Source of the DNA: Orychophragmus violaceus
Taxonomy: Eukaryota > Streptophyta > Magnoliopsida > Brassicales > Brassicaceae
NCBI GenBank assembly: GCA_030180135.1
Contig: CM058233.1
Location: forward strand, 26,817,615 to 26,881,614
Length of the DNA stretch: 64,000 nucleotides
Direction of reading: 5' to 3'
This document shows positions 11,859 through 22,828 of the stretch, in pieces. The first letter of the stretch is position 1; every line of letters begins with the position of its first letter. The notes below the pieces were generated by a model. It saw only the letters and a program-made list of their open reading frames with translations. It had not been told where the DNA came from and searched no databases. The position numbers and the translations under genes were made by a program.

Positions 11859-12519
11859 TGTTGGATCGTTTAGTGTCTCCTGATTCAATTCTCAGATTGA
11901 TTCATCCTACTAAACATGCAGATCTAGGTTCTCTTGATTAGAAACATAATAGATCTCACCTGTTACCTTGTTATGCAGCGGAATTAAGAGGCACGGGTCA
12001 GAGATCAGCAGAACCACCAAGAGGTTGTTCCTCCAAAGGCTCACACACGCACACTTCGGGAATAGAGGCTGCTAGACCAAAAGAGAGGAGGCGCAGAGAG
12101 AGAGGAGGGTGGCGCAGAAGTGAGAGTGGGAGGCGCAGGAAAAATGGCTGAGGAAAAAGGAGCTAGGGCAAGTTTTATTAATTAAAACCCTTGTCCAGTT
12201 CCTATGGGCTTTTGGGCCCAATTCTCAGTTCTGATTAAATCCCTTGGATTTAATCAGGCCCTTTTGTCTCTCTAAGTACAGTAAATGCCTAGCACTTTTA
12301 CCGTACTTCTGCTAAACCGTTCCTTCGTATTTTCCCGTTAGCTTAGGCGTGTGACCCATATGGGATCATATAATAAAGGCAATAAGTCCAAGACTTATAG
12401 ATCATGAGCGGACTCTAGCAAGCCATCATGACCCCCAGTATTATATGACTTATGTCTGATCATTGACATACTCTTACGTTCTAGAGACAGTACAGAGATT
12501 ACTGGACATAATTCCAACA
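11859..12519 (-). repeat. 3' LTR of the copia element
   Basis: Plus-strand termini are TGTTGGATCG...TTCCAACA, giving an inverted TGTTGGA/TCCAACA end. It is the same length as the copy at 18988-19648. I see differences only at G12057/A (GAGGCT against GAGACT) and in CCTTGGATT against CCTTAGATT near 12246. Confidence 0.95.
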
Positions 12520-12530
12520 ATCTCCCACTT
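12520..12530 (-). promoter_or_regulatory. Polypurine tract of the copia element
   Basis: Minus-strand sequence AAGTGGGAGAT directly abuts the 3' LTR. Confidence 0.85.
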
Positions 12531-13371
12531 GAACTGGAATCTCTGTATTCATAATCCTTTTGCCACAATATCTCGATTAGTCATAAGGCAAGATTAGTGT
12601 CATCCTTATAAAGCCTAATCTTGTTCATCGGACTCTGATTTGATACTGACAATCCAAACGACTCGGGAAAGTCCGTTTGAGCATGGCCATGCATTTTCCA
12701 GTATTAAATCTCCGATTGGCCTAGAGATATTCACTCCATTTATATTGGAGGGACAAATCCCGTCTTGTTCCATCACTGTAAACTACTCATTTCATAATAC
12801 ACCCAAACAAGGTCCTTATAACTATCGCTTAACGACAGCATTAGACAATGATCAAAGTGCATTAGTTCATGTGCAGTCACATGCATGCGAACTCAGGTCT
12901 AAGGATTATACTCTATAGTCGTAGTAAGAATCTCTTATGACACAGATATAAATATCCTGAAGATTTCTTATAAGCGGGTCTTGTCCGGTTGTATGTACCC
13001 CAACATACACCTATGTACTGACTTTGATGCCGTGCATCTATGACATCCTGAGACTTTGTCATAAGTCACGTACCAATCTAGTCTCACACGGTTGTTGGTG
13101 TTCCAATTTCAACAACCTTCGACTAGGGACAGGATGATATAAGCCATCTATCAAATATAGGGTCTCATGATCAAGCTAAATGACTTTGATTACTTAAGAT
13201 CAAGTCATTTACTTCGATGACCTATAAAATGGTTCATATCATTTTGGAACGACTATTTCATCACAGTTAAAATAATCTTGAAATAATAATTTCATTAAAC
13301 ATAAGAAAAATGTTTTACAAGAACATATCAAATAACTAAATAAAGCCCTCAAACTCCCACTCAAATTTAGA
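12531..13371 (-). other. 3' untranslated region of the copia element
   Basis: About 840 bp lies between the pol stop and the polypurine tract. No coding pattern is visible on the sense strand. It is unusually long for a copia 3' UTR. A 92-codon plus-strand frame here is antisense and carries no domain. Confidence 0.7.
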
Positions 13372-16300
13372 TTACATTTCAATGTCTCTAATACCTACAG
13401 CTTCAGTTAGGAACTCGAGCTTAGGTCTTGGGAGTGGCTTTGTCAATGGATCAGCGACGTTATCATCTGTCTGAACTCGGCTGATCTTGACTTCCTTTCT
13501 ATTAATGATGTCACGTATCAAGTGAAATCTTCTTAGGACATGCTTGGATTTCTGGTGTGATCTTGGTTCCTTTGCCTGAGCAATAGCACCATTGTTATCA
13601 CAAAACAGTGCCAGAGGCTCAGCCGCATTTGGTATCACACCTAGTTCAATAATGAACTTTCGTATCCAAACAGCTTCCTTCGCTGCTTCCGAAGCGGCGA
13701 TATATTCAGCTTCTGTAGTGGAATCAGCAACGGTGTCTTGCTTGGAGCTTCTCCAACTGATTGCACCGCCATTCAGACAAAAGATATAACCGGACTGTGA
13801 CCGGAAATCATCTTGGTCTGTCTGGAAACTTGCGTCCGTGAATCCACTGACTTCAAGCACATCACTTCCACCGTATACCAAGAACTTATCCTTAGTATGT
13901 CTTAGATACTTCAGGATATTCTTGACGGCAATCCAATGGTTTTCACCTGGATTTGACTGGTATCTACTCGTCATGCTCAATGCATAAGCAACATCAGGAC
14001 GAGTACAGATCATGGCATACATGACAGATCCTATTGCAGATGCATAAGGAATATTCTTCATGCGCTCAAGCTCAGCAGCCGTCGTGGGGCTCTGCTTCTT
14101 GCTTAGCGTTGTGCCATGTACCATTGGCGTGAAGCCCTTCTTGGAATCTTTCATGCTGAATCTTTGTAGGACTTTGTCAATGTATGAATCTTGACACAAG
14201 CCTATCAGCCTTTTAGATCTATCCCGGTAGATCCTGATTCCAAGAACGTATGCGGCTTCACCCATGTCTTTCATGGAAAAACAACTTCCAAGCCAGTCCT
14301 TTACCGACTTCAGCATTGGAACGTCGTTTCCGAGAAGCAGTATGTCATCGACATACAGAATAAGAAATACTATCTTGCTCCCACTAGTTTTCTTATACAC
14401 GCATTGTTCTTCTTCGTTTCTGATGAAATCAAATTGCTTGATCGCTTCATCAAAACGAAGATTCCAGCTCCTCGATGCTTGCTTCAATCCATAAATGGAT
14501 TTATGAAGCTTGCATACTTTCCCAGCATTCTTTGGATCTATGTAACCGTCAGGTTGCGTCATATACACATCCTCTTCCAGAATTCCATTCAGGAAGGCGG
14601 TTTTCACGTCCATCTGCCAAATTTCATAATCATGAAAAGCTGCAGTTGCTAGTAGAATCCGAATAGATTTCATCATAGCCACTGGTGAATAGGTTTCATC
14701 ATAATCCACACCGTGAACTTGTCTGAAACCTTTTGCCACCAACCTGGCTTTATAAATCTGGACATTTCCATCCACGTCAATCTTCTTCTTGAAGATCCAT
14801 TTGCACTCGATGGCTTTTACACCAGCGGGTAAGTCAACCAACGAAAACACTTGGTTGACTGACATGGAGTCCATTTCGGAATCAGTGGCCTTACGCCACT
14901 TAGAGGAATCTGGGCCCATCATGGCTTGATTGAAGTTCGATGGTTCATCACCATCAATGATCAGAAGATCATGACAGTTAGTCACGAGGAATCCTTGATA
15001 TCTCTCGGGTTCGTGACGGATCCTCCCGGATCTTCGAACTTCACGTACTACAGGTTCAGGCTCTACAATTTCTTGTAGGTCCTCCTGCTGCTCTTCCTCA
15101 TTAGGTTGAGCAGTATCCTGTTCATCTTGAATTTCTTCAAGCAGTACCTTACTCCCACTGTCTTTCTTAGAGAGAAACTCCCTCTCAAGAAAGCTACAAT
15201 CCCGGGCAACAAAAATCTTGTTCTCGGAACGCAGGTAGAAGTAATAAGCCTTGGTTTCCTTCGGATAACCAATGAAGTAGCATTTATCAGACTTTGGTGT
15301 AAGCTTGTCAGAGATCAATCTCTTGACATAGGCTTCACAACCCCAAATTCTTATATAAGACAGCACTGGAGCTACTCCAGTCCATAATTCATATGGTGTC
15401 TTTGCTACTGCTTTTGATGGCGCTCTATTTAGAGTGAACACTGCTGTTAGCAGAGCATATCCCCAAAGGGATATTGGAAGGTCTGTGTGACTCATCATGG
15501 ATCGAACCATATCCAATAAGGTCCGATTTCTCCTCTCAGACACACCATTCCATTGTGGTGTTCCAGGAGGAGTGAGTTGGGATACGATCCCACACTCTCT
15601 CAGATGATCACTGAATTCTTGGCTTAAGTATTCTCCTCCTCGGTCGGACCGAAGAGCCTTAATGCTTTTGCCAAGTTGGTTCTGTACTTCATTTTGGAAT
15701 TCTCTGAACTTCTCAAAAGATTCAGACTTATGTTTCATTAAATAAACATATCCATACCTACTGAAATCATCAGTGAAGGTAATGAAGTACTGATAGTTTC
15801 CTCTTGCATTTGTGGACATTGGGCCACACACATCAGTGTGTATCAGGCCCAATAAGTCACTGGCCCTCTCGTTAGGTTTATTAAAGGGGGCCCGTGTCAT
15901 TTTGCCCATCATGCAGGATTCGCATTTCTCACATGACTCAAAGTCAAATGAGCCAAGAAGTCCATTCGAATGGAGCCTCTTGATGCGTTTCTCGCTGATG
16001 TGCCCTAAACGATAATGCCATAGAAACGTTCGGTTCTCCTCATTAGGTTTGAACCGTTTGGTATCAATGTTATAAATTGGCGCGGATTGATCAAGTATGT
16101 AAAGCCCATTCGTAAGAGGGGCACAACCATAGAACAAATTGTTGCGATTGAAGGAACATAATTTATTCTTAACTGAAAAATCATAACCTTCCAAATCCAA
16201 CAAAGAAATTGAAATAATATTTCTGCTTATCGCAGGTACAAAATAACAATTATTGAGTTCTAAAACCAATCCCGAAGGTAAAGACAACAAGTATGTGCCT

Positions 16301-16551
16301 ACAGCTAGTGCAGGAACTTTCGCTCCATTCCCAACTCGTAGCTCCACTTGCCCTTGCTTCAGCCTCCTACTGTTGCTGAGTGCCTGCATATTAGTACAAA
16401 TATGAGCCCCACAACCAGTATCCATAACCCATGAGGTATTATCAGAAGTAGTTGTATTAACTTCTATAACAAAAATACCTGATGAAGAAGTCTCGAGAGT
16501 CTTCTTCTTCAATTCCTTTAGACCTTCTTGGAATTTCTTACATTCTCTCCT
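13372..16551 (-). CDS. Copia Pol: protease, integrase, reverse transcriptase, RNase H
   Basis: The frame continues directly after the UAG at 16552-16554. Numbered from the Met at 16512, the protease DTG is at 31-33 and the GAG-pre-integrase LWHYRLGH at 164-171 with a downstream CxxC. The integrase DDE triad is D227, D290, E326. RT shows QMDVKTAFLNG around 633-643 and YVDDILL at 720-726. RNase H acidic residues are D892, E934/E936 and D972, with a TKPL end. All catalytic residues I can check are present and the frame is open to 13372. In this family the polyprotein is cut by its own protease, RT/RNase H makes cDNA in a virus-like particle, and integrase inserts it. Translation from its native start needs passage of the UAG. 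Confidence 0.93.
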   Translation of the reverse strand, partial: RRECKKFQEGLKELKKKTLETSSSGIFVIEVNTTTSDNTSWVMDTGCGAHICTNMQALSNSRRLKQGQVELRVGNGAKVPALAVGTYLLSLPSGLVLELNNCYFVPAISRNIISISLLDLEGYDFSVKNKLCSFNRNNLFYGCAPLTNGLYILDQSAPIYNIDTKRFKPNEENRTFLWHYRLGHISEKRIKRLHSNGLLGSFDFESCEKCESCMMGKMTRAPFNKPNERASDLLGLIHTDVCGPMSTNARGNYQYFITFTDDFSRYGYVYLMKHKSESFEKFREFQNEVQNQLGKSIKALRSDRGGEYLSQEFSDHLRECGIVSQLTPPGTPQWNGVSERRNRTLLDMVRSMMSHTDLPISLWGYALLTAVFTLNRAPSKAVAKTPYELWTGVAPVLSYIRIWGCEAYVKRLISDKLTPKSDKCYFIGYPKETKAYYFYLRSENKIFVARDCSFLEREFLSKKDSGSKVLLEEIQDEQDTAQPNEEEQQEDLQEIVEPEPVVREVRRSGRIRHEPERYQGFLVTNCHDLLIIDGDEPSNFNQAMMGPDSSKWRKATDSEMDSMSVNQVFSLVDLPAGVKAIECKWIFKKKIDVDGNVQIYKARLVAKGFRQVHGVDYDETYSPVAMMKSIRILLATAAFHDYEIWQMDVKTAFLNGILEEDVYMTQPDGYIDPKNAGKVCKLHKSIYGLKQASRSWNLRFDEAIKQFDFIRNEEEQCVYKKTSGSKIVFLILYVDDILLLGNDVPMLKSVKDWLGSCFSMKDMGEAAYVLGIRIYRDRSKRLIGLCQDSYIDKVLQRFSMKDSKKGFTPMVHGTTLSKKQSPTTAAELERMKNIPYASAIGSVMYAMICTRPDVAYALSMTSRYQSNPGENHWIAVKNILKYLRHTKDKFLVYGGSDVLEVSGFTDASFQTDQDDFRSQSGYIFCLNGGAISWRSSKQDTVADSTTEAEYIAASEAAKEAVWIRKFIIELGVIPNAAEPLALFCDNNGAIAQAKEPRSHQKSKHVLRRFHLIRDIINRKEVKISRVQTDDNVADPLTKPLPRPKLEFLTEAVGIRDIEM

Positions 16552-17349
16552 CTAATGCCCTGGTTCTTTACAGAACCTGCAGATGTCAGTAGGCCCAGCC
16601 TTGGATTTGGGCTTGGGCTTTGGCGTGTCCTTGTCCGAGACTTGGACAGCCTTAGCCTTTCCTTTGTCCTTGGCAGAGGATTTCTTAAAGCCCTTGCCCT
16701 TTTGCACCATTAGCACATTGGGGTCCTTGGCTGTTTTCCTCAAGTTGGGCTCTGCAGTCTTGAGCATTCCGTGAAGCTCAGGCAATGTCTTACTCAAGCC
16801 ATGCATATTGAAGTTCAGGATGAACTGATCATAGCTTGCAGGTAAAGACTGCAGAACGATGTCGCAGGCAAGTTCCTGGCTGATAGGGCAGTCGAGTTTC
16901 TGAAGATGATCGAGATAACCCATCATCTTCAAGACATGAGGACTCACTGCCGCATTTGCAGCCAACTTACAGTCTAAGAGGTTCTTAACTGTCTGGAACC
17001 TCTCAGTCCTTGCCTGCTCCTGAAAAAGCGATTTCAGGCTTGCCATTATCTCGATGGGTGACAACACACTCTCGAACTGCATTTGCAGCTCAGCAGTCAT
17101 TGTCGCCAACATCAGGCAATAGACATCATTTTCATCTGACGAATGCTTTTCCCAAGCATTATGCAGAGTCCTGGCGGCATTGGCAGGAGGCCTCTCGGGG
17201 AGGGGATCACGAAGGACATAATCCTTCTTCTCCTGCTTGAGGACTAGCCTCAAGTTCCTTGACCACGTCAGGAAGTTCGTTCCAGTCAGCTTCTCCTTCT
17301 CGAGAACAGACCGGATTGAGAATGTGTTTTGAGTGCTTGTAGTAGTCAT
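16552..17349 (-). CDS. Copia Gag, interrupted at the zinc knuckle
   Basis: This is a 265-codon frame from the ATG at 17349. It has the UBN2-type Gag capsid pattern (LTGTNFLTWSRNLRLVL near residues 21-37 and QELACDIVLQSLP near 158-170) and a basic linker near 218-255. It ends in CRFCKEPGH, the first half of a CX2CX4HX4C knuckle, then TAG at 16552-16554. The bases after the stop encode RREC in the same frame, so the final Cys is still there. Related elements usually have Trp at this position, so a TGG to TAG change is likely. Gag packages the RNA, and a truncated Gag would lack the knuckle's last Cys. Confidence 0.9.
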   Translation of the reverse strand: MTTTSTQNTFSIRSVLEKEKLTGTNFLTWSRNLRLVLKQEKKDYVLRDPLPERPPANAARTLHNAWEKHSSDENDVYCLMLATMTAELQMQFESVLSPIEIMASLKSLFQEQARTERFQTVKNLLDCKLAANAAVSPHVLKMMGYLDHLQKLDCPISQELACDIVLQSLPASYDQFILNFNMHGLSKTLPELHGMLKTAEPNLRKTAKDPNVLMVQKGKGFKKSSAKDKGKAKAVQVSDKDTPKPKPKSKAGPTDICRFCKEPGH

Positions 17350-17859
17350 AGCTGAAATATAAGATAAAAAGGTTATTAGTTAATATGTTCAATATGATTA
17401 ATCTTGCATTATATTCAATAACATTAGTTATCCTCAAAAGAACATAATGATTCCAAGATCCACATATAACTAAGATCAAAGTGGGCCACTGGCCATCACC
17501 CAACCTTAGCTTATATCGGTAAGCCCTATGTCGGCTAATTATATCCGTGATATAACTCTTGGTTGTGAATCTGGGCCCGAGGCCCAATCCACTCTGATGT
17601 CTCAAGGCCCGGGACTCCCGATGGCCCAGTCAAGAAAACCAGACTATACAGTCATGTAATCACTAACGTCTGGGACTTCCAATGACATTTATGAATCACA
17701 AACCGTCTTACCCACGCAAAAATAGACACCCTCACACTGTAAGGCCATGAGTACAATTGAATGGGCTTCGACAGCTGACATAGACTGGAAAAGACATCCA
17801 ACGCTTGATATTATTTGAGGTTTGTAGGTTTATTAAAATTTCATCCCAAAATAGAAGAT

Positions 17860-18060
17860 TACTATTTTTGGAAACTTTCCTTTTTGGGAAACCTACTAAT
17901 TTTGGAAACTTTCTAAAATTAGAAACTTTTAATTATAGAAATTTCCTAAAATCCAAAACATGCAAATCTAGAAACTTCTATTTTAAGAAACTTTCTAATT
18001 TTAAAATTTTGGAAACTTATTAATTTAAAAAATCGATTTTATAATTTTATAAAATAAATT
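17860..18060. repeat. AT-rich direct repeats of GAAACTTTCTA-like words
   Basis: GGAAACTTTC, GAAACTTT, GAAACTTCT and GAAACTTTCTAATTTT words recur about every 20-30 bp. They are probably degenerate minisatellite units in the copia leader. Confidence 0.55.
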
Positions 18061-18489
18061 TTAAATTAATTCTGAAGAAAAGACTCAAATAATTGGCCCA
18101 ATTGTTTTAACTTCTTGGCCCGAGGCCCAAGAATTTGTCTATGTCCAAGACATAACCCAATTGCCCAATTAAATGACATAACCGGTCTGGTTCATTAAAA
18201 TTGGTCTAACCAAAATTAATTACTACGACGATCACAATTGTCAACCGGTTATTTACTAAACCGGATTTTCTCAATTTATTTGGTCCAACCAAATCAAATT
18301 AGAAAATCACTGGTTTAGGCACAAAATCCAATTTTTCGACTTTGGATTTCTTATCCCGGTTTAACCAGAACTTAATAAATTTATTAAGTCTGTTTATTAA
18401 ACCGTGACGATTAAAATTTTTAATTGTCTTAAACCGAACCACCACAAGCCAAACCGAAACAAGCTCGAGCCAAACCGAACCGACCAATT

Positions 18490-18830
18490 AGGTCACGTGT
18501 TGGGATGGCCGCGAGCAACACACGCGATCGGGACGGCCGTAAGCCTCACGATCGGGACGAGCTCGGGTTGTGATCGGGACGGGACGATCGGGACGAGACG
18601 CGATCCATGCGATCGACTATCGTGCGATCCATGCGATCATCGGCCCATCTCTTCGCGATCGGACGGGACATGATCGGGCGATCGTGGCCGAGAGATGCAG
18701 GACGCGTACGGCCCATCTCTCGCGATCAACTCGACCACGCGACTCGATCCAACGATCGGTCCGTGAGTCAGCCGATCCGGACGTGTGATCCGATACCGAT
18801 CAACACTCCGACGCATACCGATTCATATAG
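18490..18830. repeat. GATCG-dense GC-rich block
   Basis: CGATCGGGACG, GCGATC and CATGCGATC words recur more than twenty times in 340 bp, in an otherwise AT-rich neighbourhood. The block is CpG-dense, so it is a strong candidate for methylation. It lies just downstream of the primer binding site on the sense strand. Confidence 0.7.
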
Positions 18831-18974
18831 ATCGGATCATGCGATTTCTAGTTTGTTTAGGTTTTAATTCTTTGTTTCTTAAGTGTTTTCTCTTATCAGT
18901 AGATTGATTCAAAAACACCTCTTTAAACAATCCTAAACATGATTCTAAACAAGAAAAAAAACACAGAACCAATA

Positions 18975-18986
18975 GCTCTGATACCA
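18975..18986 (-). promoter_or_regulatory. Primer binding site of the copia element
   Basis: Minus-strand TGGTATCAGAGC, complementary to initiator tRNA-Met, lies one base inside the 5' LTR border at 18988. Confidence 0.92.
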
Positions 18987-18987
18987 C

Positions 18988-19648
18988 TGTTGGATCGTTT
19001 AGTGTCTCCTGATTCAATTCTCAGATTGATTCATCCTACTAAACATGCAGATCTAGGTTCTCTTGATTAGAAACATAATAGATCTCACCTGTTACCTTGT
19101 TATGCAGCGGAATTAAGAGGCACGGGTCAGAGATCAGCAGAACCACCAAGAGGTTGTTCCTCCAAAGGCTCACACACGCACACTTCGGGAATAGAGACTG
19201 CTAGACCAAAAGAGAGGAGGCGCAGAGAGAGAGGAGGGTGGCGCAGAAGTGAGAGTGGGAGGCGCAGGAAAAATGGCTGAGGAAAAAGGAGCTAGGGCAA
19301 GTTTTATTAATTAAAACCCTTGTCCAGTTCCTATGGGCTTTTGGGCCCAATTCTCAGTTCTGATTAAATCCCTTAGATTTAATCAGGCCCTTTTGTCTCT
19401 CTAAGTACAGTAAATGCCTAGCACTTTTACCGTACTTCTGCTAAACCGTTCCTTCGTATTTTCCCGTTAGCTTAGGCGTGTGACCCATATGGGATCATAT
19501 AATAAAGGCAATAAGTCCAAGACTTATAGATCATGAGCGGACTCTAGCAAGCCATCATGACCCCCAGTATTATATGACTTATGTCTGATCATTGACATAC
19601 TCTTACGTTCTAGAGACAGTACAGAGATTACTGGACATAATTCCAACA
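18988..19648 (-). repeat. 5' LTR of the copia element
   Basis: 661 bp with the same termini as the 3' LTR and followed by the TSD GTAAG (19649-19653). Transcription would start in this LTR and run leftward. Confidence 0.95.
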
Positions 19649-19653
19649 GTAAG

Positions 19654-20640
19654 AAGCCCATGGCCATATGCATTCTCTTTCACTGTGAGCCGTCAATCCT
19701 GAACCCGAAGTCGTCGTCTTCTTTATTCGTTTGAGTGTCATCTTCTCATTTTTCTCTCGCGCCCAAGATCTTCTGGAGTGCCAAATCCGAATCCAACTTT
19801 TTCCTCTTCTCTCTCTCTTTCACTTCTCTTTAGATCTAAGATCGGGAAGCCCTTTCTATAGATCCGATACTGTGAATCCATCTCCATCTCTTTCTCTATC
19901 TCTCGTCAGATCTAACGTCTACCGTCGATCTAAGTCTAAAGTAAAGACCGGTCGTGAACTCTACCTCCTTCCGCAAATCAGGACATGAGTTAATTGATAG
20001 TATTAGCTTAGCTAGACAGACGGTTAGATTTAGTTGTTGAATTGTGGTGATGTAATTAAAAGCACTTAGAACGTTAGGTTATTGCTAAACCGGAAATTTT
20101 GTATGATTGCTTTAAGGGTGTTTGTGGACTGATGATGTTGTGTAGAGATTATAGTAAAGATGATGCTCTTCTTTCAATGGTATGTGGCTGGGGTGTAATG
20201 TCGGTGACATGTCCTTCGTCAGGGGGCGTGACGGGCTCTTGTGAGAAGCCGGTAAAGCCAAAAATGACGATGATAACCACGAGATGTTCGGGCTGTGACC
20301 TTGGAGACATACGTGGGGTCCATGTGGTGCAGGGGTGTAAGCTTGTGAACCTAATCGGAAATAGGGACCATGGGATACTAAGTGTGCACTCGTGTATTTG
20401 TGAGATATCTAGGAAGCTGTCTTGTTGGTATGTGAGTGCCTCTTTTGGAGTGATATTTGTGAGGGGATATTATCACCATATACATACTTGTTATTTGTGG
20501 TGATTGAGGTGAGTTTATGGGTTTCTTGGGACATGCATTCATTGGGTAATCCAAATTTCTCATCCATTTTTATTTTTAAGATAATCACAAAGAATTGCAA
20601 GAGTAGATAATTGTGTGCGATGCTACGTTTTGGGAACATG
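19654..20640. other. Unassigned segment interrupted by the copia insertion
   Basis: 19720-19930 is CT-rich with TCTCTCTC runs, like a plant 5' UTR or promoter. A 134-codon plus frame follows at 20099-20503 (Cys- and Gly-rich, no domain recognised). Removing the copia element joins this segment to 11640-11853. It may be the remains of a gene or an LTR. I cannot tell which. Confidence 0.3.
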
Positions 20641-21725
20641 GACGTTTTTTATTTCTGATTTTCATGACATAAGTTGGTTTGTTCAGTTTTTATTTAAAAT
20701 TAATTTGGATTTCGCTTGTACAACTTTTATGTTGGAAATTTAATAAAACGTTGTGGTTTAAGAAAATGTAAATGTGATAACGTAATTGTAATTGTGGATA
20801 ATGTGGTTGTGGATATGTGATTGTGGATATGTAGTATGACATTTGAAAGGTTATATTAAGGACAAAGAACCGAGTGTTAAAATGATGAGTTATTAATTTA
20901 TAATAGTCTATATAGTGGAAAACTGAAAATGGTGAAGCAAGAAAGCATTCATGCAGGGAATTAGGCAAATGTCTCACGTGCTCAATGGGTCATTTACCAC
21001 CACGGCAACACACTTCACTTTTCTCAGGACACCATTTCTCGTTCCTCATGGATCTCTTTAGTTAGAGAGGAAATATGTAAAATTAGTTACCCTTACTATT
21101 TCGAATATAGATTTGAATTTAAACCTAATGTACTTTTATAAACCATAAAATTATTGATTTTATTAACATCAAATGTCAAATGGTTCAAAACATAATATTC
21201 ACTTCTTAAAAACATTGTATTCACTTCCTAGTTACGAAAAACCGACATATTAACAACAAATAGTAATACAATAATTTTTGCTTGGAACTATATTCATTTT
21301 CCGGTAGCTAGTGGAACATGCGACAACCTTCTTAATATGACGAAACAAAACATTAAACTCATAGTCATGACTATATCTCAACTCTTCCAACTAGACATCC
21401 GAGTTTAGGTAGTTCGGTTATGTTTGATTCGATTCTTTTGTTTGTCAAATATTTGGAATTATCATAATTCTGCCGAAACTAACCAAAGACTATGGTTTAG
21501 TTTAGTATAATAACAAGCTAGCTTGGTTTTCAAAATTATTTTCGAATTAAATCAAATTTTGATGTTTCTTTAGAAAAAGCAGATATTAAAACAAAATTAG
21601 AGAATTGATTACTTCTCAAGTGTTTAGTTGAACCGGATAAAAAAAACCAACTTTATTTTGAAGATTTGCCAATTTGTTTAAAGTTCAAATTGAATCAAAT
21701 TTGAAAACCAAAAAGTTTAGATTGG
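20641..21725. other. AT-rich intergenic sequence
   Basis: No coding pattern is visible. Short TGTGGATATG words repeat near 20790-20835. No terminal repeats were found. Confidence 0.5.
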
Positions 21726-21740
21726 GAGGGATCTTTTCCT

Positions 21741-22828
21741 ATGAGATATCTAGGTTTCCCGTTAGTCAAGCATCAGCTTCAGAAGAAAGATTATAGTCCG
21801 CTTCTAGATTATTTGGCTAAGCGATTTAATTGTTGGGAGAATAAGACTCTCTCTTATTCAGGGTGTCTTCAGCTAGTGGTGTCTGTTATCAATAGCACCT
21901 TGAACTTCTGGATGCAGGTTTTTATTCTTTCCAAAGGCTGTCTTAAGTGCATTGAGCAGATGTGCAGCCGTTTCATTTGGAATGGCAATATCCGAAAGAC
22001 TTCGGGGATTAAAGTTACTTGGAAAGATATATGTCTTCCTAAAGAAGAGGGTGGACTCGGGCTTCGTGATTTGCACTCTTGGAACCGGATCCTCTGTTTA
22101 AAGCTTATTTGTAATCTGTTTGTATCAGGTGGATCACTTTGGGTTGCCTGGTCTCGAGCCTATTACTGCAAGAATCAGAACTTCTGGGATGTTACTGAAA
22201 AGCCTTCAGACAGTTGGATTTGGAAGCATCTCCTTCGACTGAGAGTTCTGGCTAGACAATTTATTGATGTGGATCTAGGCAATGGCCTTTCTACAAGTTT
22301 CTGGTTCGATAATTGGTGTTCTCTTGGCCCTTTAATTGATTTGTTTGGTGAATCTGGCCGTAGGCATCTAAGTATCCCACGTGATGCTTTGGTTTCTCAG
22401 GTTAGTCATCATCATGATGGTTCTTACGTCCAGCATGGTCCCCTCAAGGACAAGCTCTTCACATTGTCCTTACTCAGATTGACCCTCCTACTCTGAGCCG
22501 TGGACCTGATATTTATCGTTGGAAGATTCCAGGTGATGGTTATGGTTCCTCGGTCTTCTCTACTGCAAGTACTTGGCAGTTTCTCAGACCTAGAGCTCCT
22601 CCTTCATTTTGGTTTAACGCTATTTGATATAAATTTCATTTGCCTAAACACGCTTTCATATTTTGGCTTGCCCATCTTGATCGTTTACCAGTCAAGACTC
22701 GTCTTATTAGTTGGGGGCTCCAGATCTCTCCCCTTTGTGTTCTTTGTGGCTCTTCTGTTGAAGATAGAGAGCATATCCTCCTCTATTGTCTCTACTCTCT
22801 TCAAGTTTGGAAAATGGGATTGGATAGG
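21741..22828 (+). pseudogene. LINE ORF2 C-terminal half (RT thumb region and zf-RVT)
   Basis: The segment starts at the MRYLGFPL motif that follows the RT core in plant LINEs. It continues with the KKDYSPLLDYLAKR and KVTWKDICLPKEEGGLGLR signatures, then a zf-RVT-like segment with CVLCGSSVEDREHILLYC around 22737-22791. A stop near 22497 and a frame change split the two parts. It is a non-functional fragment. Confidence 0.82.

Larger units (their letters stand above)
17350..18974 (-). other. Long 5' leader of the copia element
   Basis: About 1.6 kb separates the primer binding site from the gag ATG, very long for a copia leader. It contains an AT-rich block of repeated GAAACTTTCTA-type words (17860-18060) and a GC-rich GATCG block (18490-18830). 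No open frame with a domain is present on the sense strand. Confidence 0.75.
11859..19648 (-). mobile_element. Near-intact Ty1/copia retrotransposon
   Basis: A 7790-bp element on the minus strand has two 661-bp LTRs (11859-12519 and 18988-19648), a 5-bp TSD (GTAAG), a tRNA-Met primer site at 18975-18986, a polypurine tract at 12520-12530 and one gag-pol frame. Domain order is Gag, CCHC knuckle, protease, integrase, RT, RNase H, which defines Ty1/copia. The LTRs differ by only two substitutions that I can see, so insertion is recent. The only obvious coding lesion is one UAG in the zinc knuckle. I do not assign a lineage. Confidence 0.95.

Noticed and set aside
12640..12918. 92-codon plus-strand frame
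   Set aside because: Antisense within the copia 3' UTR, no domain, and no sign of selection visible.
14191..14652. Plus-strand frames of 63-153 codons across the copia pol
   Set aside because: Shadows of the real minus-strand pol frame.
20099..20503. 134-codon Cys-rich frame as a host gene
   Set aside because: No domain, no clear promoter or intron borders, and unusual composition. Listed only as an unassigned segment.
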